From positions 1-6,014 of the forward strand of contig DJMK01000086.1 in the NCBI GenBank assembly GCA_002436485.1: DNA of 6,014 nt, given 5' to 3'. The first letter of the stretch is position 1. Each line of letters starts with the position of its first letter. This DNA comes from Proteobacteria bacterium UBA6492 (GTDB taxonomy: Bacteria > Pseudomonadota > Gammaproteobacteria > UBA6429 > Thiohalophilaceae). The notes under the pieces are model-generated. The model searched no databases. It was not told where the DNA came from and saw nothing but the letters and a program-made list of their open reading frames with translations. This document shows positions 1-5,425 of the stretch, piece after piece. Made by a program: the position numbers and the translations under genes.

Positions 1-2
1 CT

Positions 3-836
3 ATCTATGTCTCGCATGACAGCGCAGATGTCTGGGCACATCGTGATCTTTTCCAGCTGGATAAGCAAGGTGAACCTGAAATCGTGGCCGGTGTACCACC
101 AGACTATTTTTCCGAGACCGGGCAACGCTGGGGTAATCCACAATACAACTGGCCTGCCATGCAGGCACAGGATTTTACCTGGTGGCAGGAACGGCTTAAC
201 ACGCAATTACACCTGTTTGATGTGATTCGTGTTGATCATTTTCGTGGTTTCCAGGCTTACTGGGAAATCAGGGCCGAGCAGGAAACCGCCATTGACGGTA
301 AATGGATTGAAGCTCCCGGCGAGGCATTGCTGTCAACCCTACAAAAAAACTTGCACCAGTTACCACTGGTTGCTGAAGATCTCGGTGTCATTACCGAGGA
401 AGTCACTGCACTGCGAGAACAGTTTGCTCTACCCGGTATGAAAATTTTGCAGTTTGCGTTTGATGGCAACCCGGGCAATGCCTACCTGCCACACAATCAC
501 GAATTCAACTCCGTTGTCTATACCGGCACGCATGACAATGACACCACGGTTTCCTGGTTTGAGCAGCTTAATGAACCTGAACAAAAGCAAATCTATGACT
601 ACCTTGGTACCCGCCAAAGTGAATACATGCCCTGGCCACTGATACGTGCCTGCCTGGCATCGGTTAGTTGCCTTGCGATGTTACCTATGCAGGATATTCT
701 TGCACTGGGCGAAGGGCATCGTATGAACACACCAGGTACGACGGAAGGCAACTGGCAATGGCGATTCGACTGGCAACAAATGCCTCAGCATCTGGCTGAG
801 AATTTAAAAACAATGTGCCAACGTTATGACCGTTAA
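3..836 (+). CDS. malQ: 4-alpha-glucanotransferase (amylomaltase), 5'-truncated by the window edge
   Basis: Cytoplasmic GH77 disproportionating enzyme that transfers alpha-1,4-glucan segments between malto-oligosaccharides. The frame is open from base 3, so only the C-terminal 277 residues of a roughly 500-residue protein are present. Seen in fragment numbering: the conserved substrate loop VAGVPPDYFSETGQRWGNP (about residues 26-44), the nucleophile Asp78 in RVDHFRGF, the acid/base Glu125 in VAEDLG, and the transition-state Asp178 in GTHDND. Their spacing (47 and 53 residues) is close to that of D293/E340/D395 in Thermus amylomaltase. The motif RMNTPGTTEGNWQWRF lies near the C-terminus and the gene ends at TAA 834-836, so the C-terminus looks intact. 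It converges on the glgP unit across the accessory segment, consistent with shared glycogen breakdown. No canonical terminator follows; a repeat copy begins directly after the stop. The family call is secure. Confidence 0.96.
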   Translation: MYVSHDSADVWAHRDLFQLDKQGEPEIVAGVPPDYFSETGQRWGNPQYNWPAMQAQDFTWWQERLNTQLHLFDVIRVDHFRGFQAYWEIRAEQETAIDGKWIEAPGEALLSTLQKNLHQLPLVAEDLGVITEEVTALREQFALPGMKILQFAFDGNPGNAYLPHNHEFNSVVYTGTHDNDTTVSWFEQLNEPEQKQIYDYLGTRQSEYMPWPLIRACLASVSCLAMLPMQDILALGEGHRMNTPGTTEGNWQWRFDWQQMPQHLAENLKTMCQRYDR

Positions 837-910
837 CGGACAGAACCAGAACTAATGGAATGAACCCAGGGAACACTTGATAAAGCCCGAACGGGATTCT
901 GAAGTGAAGG
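837..910 (-). repeat. Left copy of a diverged ~73 bp inverted repeat
   Basis: Read on the - strand, this 74-base stretch aligns with 2700-2772 on the + strand. By hand count about 55 of 73 positions match, with a single one-base gap (an extra G in AATCCCGTTCGGGC) and 16 of 18 mismatches being transitions. The best-conserved cores are TTCACTTYAGAATCCC, TTCGGGCTTYATYAAGTRTT and GTTCTGGT. It starts directly after the malQ stop codon. A short CCCG-AA-CGGG hairpin (886-895) lies inside but has no T-tract, so it is not a convincing intrinsic terminator. It could be a dispersed intergenic repeat, a structured 3' RNA element, or one end of the inserted segment. Confidence 0.7.
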
Positions 911-990
911 AAATATTAGAAATGTCTATGACTCTGGAGAGGTGTTGCTTGCGGTATCCCAGGTAAAGTAATAGTTTAATTTATTATTGA

Positions 991-1602
991 TCAAAATTTG
1001 CTGACCCAGGAACTCATGCCACGCATGATCATATCTATGGCAATAGTCCCCACTACCAGCGCAGTAACTCTACCCGTAATTTCGATGTACCTTTGTACAA
1101 TTGCTTCTCTGCGAGGCTTCACGACATCATGAAGCCACTTCAATAGCGCCAATACGACCGCACAAAAGATAACCATACTAATGACTATGATACAGGCAAT
1201 TATTGGATCGTGTTTTTTTCCTATTATGACACTGGCGCTGATTGTGCCTGGTCCGATAAATACCGGCATAGCAATAGCACCGGCTAGATGCTTGGACTCT
1301 CCTTGAAGAATCTCAATAGCTTTCGGGCCTCGAAAAACAAATTGGAGTCCAATCAAAAGAAAAACAATACCACCAAATATTTGGAAAGATGCAAATTCTA
1401 CTTGCATAAACCGGACAAAAATCGCATCGCCTACTATTGCAAAAATGCAAAAAACTACGCCTGCAATGATACAGGCGCGTAATAATACCTGGTTAAATTC
1501 CTTTTGGTTAAGTTTCTCTACAATACCAGTTAAGTAAACTATAAGGAAAAAAGGATTAAGTAACACCAAAATAAGTGCGGCTGACTTTAGGATTTCAATC
1601 AT
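991..1602 (-). CDS. MarC-family integral membrane protein
   Basis: A 203-residue polytopic inner-membrane protein of the MarC family (UPF0056; relatives MarC, YchE and YhgN of E. coli). Family function is unsettled; the link to multiple antibiotic resistance implied by the name has not held up. About six membrane segments are seen (roughly residues 5-25, 42-64, 72-90, 107-128, 133-156, 178-196). The two family signatures are LLNPFFLIVYL near residue 14 and AMPVFIGPGTISASVIIG at 111-128, plus the C-terminal ITGRVTALVVGTIAIDMI. Length is normal and the gene looks intact (ATG 1602, TGA 991). No good Shine-Dalgarno is visible: the upstream sequence is GTGTAAATAGAA. It lies just downstream of the decayed outer core of attC1, and no attC is recognisable after its stop, so it may be a stranded cassette gene or a resident gene beside the cassettes. 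The family call is secure; the cassette status is not. Confidence 0.93.
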   Translation of the reverse strand: MIEILKSAALILVLLNPFFLIVYLTGIVEKLNQKEFNQVLLRACIIAGVVFCIFAIVGDAIFVRFMQVEFASFQIFGGIVFLLIGLQFVFRGPKAIEILQGESKHLAGAIAMPVFIGPGTISASVIIGKKHDPIIACIIVISMVIFCAVVLALLKWLHDVVKPRREAIVQRYIEITGRVTALVVGTIAIDMIMRGMSSWVSKF

Positions 1603-1612
1603 TTCTATTTAC

Positions 1613-1690
1613 ACCGGACATTTGAGTTAAGTGGCGCCAGAAAACCGCGAAGCGGTTTTGGTGTCCATGGACTTGAACGATTTGTTATGT
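1613..1690 (-). other. attC recombination site 1, outer R' core decayed
   Basis: On the - strand the order is ACATAAC (R'', one mismatch to RYYYAAC), a 5-base spacer, L'' GTTCAAGT, a long hairpin, L' ACTTAAC, then GTCCGGT where GTTRRRY is expected. L'' and L' are complementary except for one unpaired base, the extrahelical base typical of folded attC sites. The hairpin core is a perfect 8-bp stem, AAAACCGC-TTC-GCGGTTTT (1641-1659), extended by GGACACC pairing with GGCGCC across two unpaired bases. The R' core has two substitutions, so this site may no longer recombine. It overlaps the stop codon of the ORF that ends at 1685. Confidence 0.75.
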
Positions 1691-2011
1691 GTTTTCTTTT
1701 TCGTCCTCAAAATATGGCTCACCTGTTGGAAAATAAAAATCATATTTTTCACTATACCTCTTAAGTAAAGGCTCAATATCAGTAGCAAGTTGCAAAGCCT
1801 GGATAGAGTCTGCCCCATAAACTTCATCTAGATATCCATCTTCTAGTCCGTCAAACTCGACCAAACATCCAGCAGCACCCTCATGAATTGGAAAATTAAC
1901 TTTTCCTTCTTCAAGCAAATACGGCTTGCCTATACGGATAGTTAACTCATTTTTATTACTATCCCCTTTGAACGTATAGATTAACTTTCTTTGAGCAATC
2001 CAATCTTTCAT
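1685..2011 (-). CDS. Small acidic cytosolic cassette protein, DUF6968-like
   Basis: A 108-residue soluble protein with no signal peptide or membrane segment and an acidic C-terminus (FEDEKENT). I know no function for it. The layout IAQRKL, then ELTIRIGKP (22-30), then DEVYGADSIQALQLA (62-76) resembles the uncharacterised DUF6968 family, which I recall as having a short N-terminal strand pair and a conserved GxDSLQAL-type helix; this match is from memory and tentative. An in-frame ATG at 2041 would add ten residues, but it lies within attC2 and would make the N-terminus depend on the upstream cassette junction. The ATG at 2011 leaves a 21-base leader after the cassette boundary, so I prefer it; neither start has a clear Shine-Dalgarno. 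The TAA stop overlaps attC1. It is AT-rich compared with malQ and glgP, consistent with transfer. Confidence 0.75.
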   Translation of the reverse strand: MKDWIAQRKLIYTFKGDSNKNELTIRIGKPYLLEEGKVNFPIHEGAAGCLVEFDGLEDGYLDEVYGADSIQALQLATDIEPLLKRYSEKYDFYFPTGEPYFEDEKENT

Positions 2012-2026
2012 ATTGCTAATTAAAAA

Positions 2027-2113
2027 ACGTAACGTTTGCATGAGGGGCTCGAAAAAGCAACGCTTTTGAGCGTCCCAATGAGCGAAGCGAATGACTCAAT
2101 GCACTTGTTAGGC
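2027..2113 (-). other. attC recombination site 2
   Basis: On the - strand the order is GCCTAAC (R'', perfect RYYYAAC, 2113-2107), spacer AAGTG, L'' CATTGAG, a long imperfect stem-loop, L' CTCATG, spacer CAAAC, and R' GTTACGT (2033-2027, one mismatch to GTTRRRY). L' pairs with L'' with one base left unpaired, the extrahelical base expected in a folded attC. Total length of 87 bases is within the usual range. It starts 8 bases after the stop of the secreted-protein ORF and ends just before the leader of the next ORF, as expected for the attC of a gene cassette. This is the best preserved site in the window. Confidence 0.8.
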
Positions 2114-2121
2114 AAATACAT

Positions 2122-2466
2122 TTAGAAACAACCTCCAAGACCTGCTTCAACTTTGGCATGCGCCAGGTTAACTGAGAAACTACAGAAGTATTTCTTTCCT
2201 GGCTCTGTTACATAGCATCCAAGATTTCCTTTCCCCTTAACCATATATCCAGTACATTCGTCTTTCGTTGGTACTCCATCTAGCTCTTCATATAATTGTT
2301 TTGCTGCGTCACCTGTAAGATTAATATAAAGATGAGATTTTCCAGAGGTAGTAGCACCTTTGTGTGTGAGTGGGCCAGCTAGTTTGTAGTCTCCTTCAAG
2401 CATTACTCCTGCATAGGCATGCATTGGTGCGATTGCGAATATTAAAACTGTAATGATTTTATTCAT
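2122..2466 (-). CDS. Small secreted four-cysteine protein, family unknown
   Basis: A 114-residue protein with a clear Sec signal peptide: MNK, a hydrophobic stretch IITVLIFAIAP, and a likely cleavage after HAYA at residue 19. The mature ~95 residues carry four cysteines (71, 84, 95, 113) in ECTGY, LGCY, YFCSFS and GLGGCF, which could form two disulfides in the periplasm or outside the cell. I do not recognise the family and assign no function. The ATG at 2466 is chosen because GAGAAG (2477-2472) sits 5 bases upstream and the signal peptide then starts with a normal MNK; a TTG at 2481 would add five charged residues and is unlikely. It fills the unit between the GTTAGGC core at 2499-2493 and attC2, so it is probably a cassette gene. 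Secreted small proteins of unknown function are common among cassette products. Confidence 0.8.
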   Translation of the reverse strand: MNKIITVLIFAIAPMHAYAGVMLEGDYKLAGPLTHKGATTSGKSHLYINLTGDAAKQLYEELDGVPTKDECTGYMVKGKGNLGCYVTEPGKKYFCSFSVNLAHAKVEAGLGGCF

Positions 2467-2492
2467 ATCATCTTCTCGCAATAATTATTGTT

Positions 2493-2553
2493 GCCTAACA
2501 GGTGATTATACGGTCCCTTCAGGTCCGTATAAGTGACATCATAATTGCCTAAT
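2493..2553 (-). other. Degenerate attC-like hairpin with an intact GTTAGGC core
   Basis: On the - strand a strong stem-loop TTATACGGACC-TGAAG-GGACCGTATAA (one A/A mismatch) is followed by TCACCT and a perfect GTTAGGC core (2499-2493). The expected opposite core is only ATTAGGC (2553-2547), three mismatches to RYYYAAC, and the L''/L' pairing is poor. It could be the decayed attC of a lost upstream cassette, or an attI-like insertion point. Its placement at the front of the secreted-protein unit supports a cassette boundary. The lack of a T-tract argues against an intrinsic terminator. Confidence 0.45.
2505..2510 (-). promoter_or_regulatory. Possible -10 element for the secreted-protein gene
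   Basis: A perfect TATAAT lies on the - strand 38 bases upstream of the ATG at 2466. No TTGACA-like hexamer is found at 16-18 bases spacing (best TTATAC), and there is no extended -10 TG. The hexamer is also part of the palindromic stem, so it may be coincidental. With no integron Pc promoter visible, a local promoter would be one way to express the cassette genes. Confidence 0.28.
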
Positions 2554-2695
2554 ATTCGACGATAATTCATTGTGTTCTAGCAAAATTATAGTCGCCGTGT
2601 CGCATTAACTACAGGCGCAAATCGTGACAGTGTGTTGCAGATTGCACCTGGTGGCAGGTAACTATGAATATTGGGGACTAAAGGGGGTATGAAGA

Positions 2696-2780
2696 TCCGC
2701 TTTCACTTTAGAATCCCTTCGGGCTTCATTAAGTATTTCCTGAACTCGCTTCGCTCGTTCTGGTCATGTTCGAAAGCGGA
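2696..2780. repeat. Inverted repeat TCCGCTTTC / GAAAGCGGA enclosing the right repeat copy
   Basis: Perfect 9-base arms at 2696-2704 and 2772-2780 enclose two smaller hairpins with TTC loops: GAATCCC-TTC-GGGCTTC (one mismatch) and GAACTCGC-TTC-GCTCGTTC (two central mismatches). The whole 85 bases could fold into a branched structure. The left copy near malQ lacks matching outer arms, so the arms are specific to this copy. It could be a structured RNA 3' of glgP or a small non-autonomous repeat. Confidence 0.5.
2700..2772 (+). repeat. Right copy of a diverged ~73 bp inverted repeat
   Basis: Partner of 837-910 in inverted orientation. It lies 60 bases past the glgP stop codon. Relative to the gene that precedes it, each copy has the same orientation: both malQ and glgP read into the same strand of the repeat. 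The pair brackets the whole marC-cassette segment. Mismatches between copies are almost all transitions, and the single length difference is one base. It carries the hairpins described under the enclosing inverted repeat. Confidence 0.7.
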
Positions 2781-2832
2781 CACAATAATTTTTACAAGTG
2801 TCGGTAGATCAATTTAGCCTGTCGATTTGATA

Positions 2833-5388
2833 CTAAACCCAGAGCATATAACCCAGCTCAAACGGATGACTGAGCAATTTGTGGTAGGGATAAATTCTTA
2901 TCTTGTAGTGATTCAAACCGGGTAAATGTGGTTTCATGTCGAGTTCAAACAAGTGCATATCACCCTCTTCACCAATATGGTGGAACACGAAGGTTTCCTT
3001 TTGTTTGAACTTGCCCGAGCTACGTAACACGCCAACGATACATTCAATCTTGACATCATCCGGCGCCAGGCCATTGAGTTTTACCTTGACGCGGATCGGC
3101 AACCTGTCGCCATTCTGAATTTTATCCTGGACTTCATCGATGCGCTCGATACTGACCTTTGACCAGCTGGTACGTACCCTGTTTTTCCATGCGGCCAGTT
3201 CACTGGATGGTTTCGCATTATCAGTGGCAAGCCGCATTGACTGGTTGCGCGCTTCAGTATAGAAATGCCGAACATAGTCCACCACCATGCGCTGTGCATT
3301 GAAGCGCGGAATACAGGACTTCATCGATTCCTTGGACATATTGACCCAGCGCGCAGAGTAACCCTGGTTACCCTGTTCAAAGTACATCGGAATAATATCG
3401 TGCTCCAGCAGGTTAAACAGATCGGCTGCTTCTTCTTTATCACGCAGGGTCGCATCGATATGCTGGCCATGTGGATGAATCGCCCAGCCATTCTTGCCGT
3501 CATAGCCTTCACCCCACCAGCCATCAAGCACACTCAGGTTCATCACACCGTTTATCGCGGCTTTCTGGCCTGAAGTACCGCTGGCTTCCAGTGGATACTC
3601 GGGAGTATTAATCCAGACATCCACACCCGTCACCAGCTTGCGTGCCAGTGCCATGTCATAACCTTCTAACAGGATAATCTTGCCCTGAAACTCGGGGCGT
3701 AGCGAATATTCGTGAATGGTACGAATCAGCTCCTGACCCGGTACATCACGTGGATGTGCCTTGCCAGCAAAAATAAACACGACCGGGCGTTTTGGATCAT
3801 TGACCAACCGAGCCAATCGTGCCGGATCAGAGAACAATAGCGTGGCACGTTTGTAGGTCGCAAAGCGTCGTGCAAAACCGAGTACCAATACATTGGATTC
3901 TGTCTGCGAGGTATGCTGCGTAACCCGTTGTAACATCGCTTCACTGTAACCAGAACGCTTTAAGCGCTGAATGATGCGCTTGTTTATATCCGACAGCATC
4001 TCGGTTTTTAATTCCTTGCGCAAACTCCAGAAGCGGTGATCAGGAATCGTGTCGATGGCAGACCAGTAACCACGCGTTAACATGGCACTGCGCCAGTCGC
4101 TGAAACGCATGTCAAACAGGTTCACCCATTCACGCGCCAGAAAGGTGGGCACATGTACACCGTTGGTGACATAGGAGATAGGGTTATCTTCATGTGGTAT
4201 CTGCGGCCAGACATAAGCTTCCATGCGCGAAGCCATACCACCATGAATACGGCTGACACCATTGTGAAAACGCGAGCCATGTAAGGCCAGGGATGTCATG
4301 TTGAAACTGCCATGGTTACTTGGCGTACTTCCAAGACCCAGAAAATCCTGCATGTCAATTTTCAGATCTTTCACAAAATCGCTGAAGTAATGAACCATGC
4401 GGTCCTGTTCAAAGATATCGTGGCCAGCCGGTACCGGTGTATGCGTGGTAAATACCGTGGCAGCAGCCACCAGCTCCATAGCGCTGTCGAAGTCCATCTT
4501 GTTTTGCTTCACCAGCTCACGACAACGCTCCAGGATCTGAAAGGCAGCATGGCCTTCGTTGATATGCCAGACAGTGGGTTGAATACCCAGTGCACGGAGT
4601 GCACGTACCCCGCCAATACCCAGCACGATTTCCTGCTGAATACGCGTATTTTTATCGCCACCATAAAGTTGAAAGGTGATACTACGATCTTCTGGCGTGT
4701 TGACATCAAGATCACTGTCGAGCAAATAAAGCGTGATGTGTCCGGCCTTGGCCTGCCAGACTTTTAACATCACATCGCGTTTTTCAATCTGCACGGCAAC
4801 GCATAGCTCGTTACCTGCTTCATCCGTTGCCGGCGTTACCGGCAGCTCGTCGAAATTGATGTCACTGTATTGCGCCATCTGGTTACCATCACCATCGATG
4901 GTTTGGGTGAAGTAACCCTGGCGATATAACAAACCGATAGCCACAAACGGCACACCCAGGTCACTGGCGGCCTTGCAATGGTCGCCTGCCAGGATACCGA
5001 GGCCACCTGAATAAATTGGAAAACTTTCATGAAAACCGAACTCGGCACAGAAATAGGCAACCAGGTCAGTTCCAACATCAAGATGGTTTTCTATGTGTTC
5101 ACTGACAATCTTTTCATGGTAAGTGTCATACGCGGACATGACCCGGTTATATTCTTCAAGAAATACGTGATCTTCAGCTGCGGTATCAAGAATGGGTTGG
5201 GCAATACGGCGTAAAAATACTTTGGGATTGTGATTGCAGGCTTCCCAGAGTTCGTGATCCAGACGATAAAACAGGCCACGTACACCCCTATCCCAGCTAT
5301 ACAGCAAATCCTCTGACAACAATTTCAGCCCGGCGAGTTTCTCCGGTATGGTAGGACGCACTTCTAGTTTGAAAATCTTACCTGTCAT
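2833..5388 (-). CDS. glgP: Alpha-glucan (glycogen/maltodextrin) phosphorylase, DUF3417-containing type
   Basis: Cytoplasmic PLP-dependent enzyme that phosphorolyses alpha-1,4-glucan ends to glucose-1-phosphate. At 851 residues it is full length for the divergent branch (TIGR02094, alpha-glucan family phosphorylases) rather than the classical E. coli GlgP/MalP branch. It has an N-terminal DUF3417 domain (about 14-110, LLYSWDRGVRGLFYRLD), then the catalytic core: CAEFGFHESFPIYSGGLGIL from 114, HINEGHAAF 275-283, THTPVPAGHD 315-324, AGKAHPRD 541-548, and the PLP-lysine motif EASGTSGQKAAINGV with Lys609. A C-terminal extension after about 720 ends in HPFELGYMLWV. The ATG at 5388 is the only plausible start before an in-frame stop at 5433-5431; GGGAAG lies 11 bases upstream, a loose Shine-Dalgarno. 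It follows pgm by 37 bases on the same strand, so the two are probably cotranscribed from a promoter outside the window. Confidence 0.97.
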   Translation of the reverse strand: MTGKIFKLEVRPTIPEKLAGLKLLSEDLLYSWDRGVRGLFYRLDHELWEACNHNPKVFLRRIAQPILDTAAEDHVFLEEYNRVMSAYDTYHEKIVSEHIENHLDVGTDLVAYFCAEFGFHESFPIYSGGLGILAGDHCKAASDLGVPFVAIGLLYRQGYFTQTIDGDGNQMAQYSDINFDELPVTPATDEAGNELCVAVQIEKRDVMLKVWQAKAGHITLYLLDSDLDVNTPEDRSITFQLYGGDKNTRIQQEIVLGIGGVRALRALGIQPTVWHINEGHAAFQILERCRELVKQNKMDFDSAMELVAAATVFTTHTPVPAGHDIFEQDRMVHYFSDFVKDLKIDMQDFLGLGSTPSNHGSFNMTSLALHGSRFHNGVSRIHGGMASRMEAYVWPQIPHEDNPISYVTNGVHVPTFLAREWVNLFDMRFSDWRSAMLTRGYWSAIDTIPDHRFWSLRKELKTEMLSDINKRIIQRLKRSGYSEAMLQRVTQHTSQTESNVLVLGFARRFATYKRATLLFSDPARLARLVNDPKRPVVFIFAGKAHPRDVPGQELIRTIHEYSLRPEFQGKIILLEGYDMALARKLVTGVDVWINTPEYPLEASGTSGQKAAINGVMNLSVLDGWWGEGYDGKNGWAIHPHGQHIDATLRDKEEAADLFNLLEHDIIPMYFEQGNQGYSARWVNMSKESMKSCIPRFNAQRMVVDYVRHFYTEARNQSMRLATDNAKPSSELAAWKNRVRTSWSKVSIERIDEVQDKIQNGDRLPIRVKVKLNGLAPDDVKIECIVGVLRSSGKFKQKETFVFHHIGEEGDMHLFELDMKPHLPGLNHYKIRIYPYHKLLSHPFELGYMLWV

Positions 5389-5425
5389 AATAGTGTTAAC
5401 TTCCCGTAAAACTTGTCCAATAACA

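Larger units (their letters stand above)
1613..2553 (-). mobile_element. Short cluster of integron attC-type sites without an integrase (CALIN-like)
   Basis: Two convincing attC sites and one degenerate attC-like site alternate with two single-ORF units on the - strand, the layout of integron gene cassettes. Taking the cut between G and TT in each core, the units would run 2498-2033 (466 bp, secreted protein) and 2032-1619 (414 bp, acidic protein). Both ORFs read in the same direction, as in cassette arrays. The stop codon TAA of the 1685 ORF falls inside the R'' core of its own attC, a common cassette arrangement. No tyrosine recombinase of the IntI type is encoded in the window, and the flanks are housekeeping genes, hence the CALIN label. 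An integrase elsewhere in the genome cannot be excluded. Confidence 0.72.
2467..2832. other. Gene-free stretch between the cassette cluster and glgP
   Basis: This stretch holds the leader of the secreted-protein ORF, the attC-like hairpin (2493-2553), the right repeat copy (2700-2772) within a longer inverted repeat, and about 140 bases (2554-2695) in which I recognise nothing. A minor inverted repeat GACAC/GTGTC (2779-2783 and 2798-2802) follows glgP's stop on its strand, but its 14-base loop and short stem make it a poor terminator. A 42-codon ORF (2689-2817, +) preceded by GGGGG lies over the repeat and is not supported as a gene. Confidence 0.6.

Noticed and set aside
881..900. CCCG-AA-CGGG hairpin as a malQ terminator
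   Set aside because: The stem has only four pairs plus a mismatch, and no T-tract follows, so it cannot be called an intrinsic terminator.
837..990. A possible attC after marC
   Set aside because: No paired RYYYAAC/GTTRRRY cores with L boxes were found; ATTAAAC near the marC stop has no partner.
1627..1827. 66-codon - strand ORF running into attC1
   Set aside because: Overlaps the better supported 1685-2011 gene in another frame and encodes no recognisable domain.
2467..2481. TTG start extending the secreted protein by five residues
   Set aside because: It would put charged residues ahead of a normal MNK signal-peptide start and would overlap the ribosome binding site of the ATG at 2466.
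2689..2817. 42-codon + strand ORF preceded by GGGGG
   Set aside because: It overlays the right repeat copy, and the other copy carries a one-base gap that breaks the frame, so the similarity is not coding.
837..2832. Composite transposon or insertion sequence
   Set aside because: No transposase reading frame exists between the inverted repeats, and no target-site duplication was visible at the outer edges.
3265..3573. 102-codon ORF on the + strand
   Set aside because: Antisense to the PLP-binding region of glgP; a shadow of strongly conserved coding sequence.
4312..4767. 151-codon ORF on the + strand
   Set aside because: Lies entirely antisense to conserved glgP core sequence, has no recognisable domain or ribosome binding site, and its composition follows the complementary codons of glgP.
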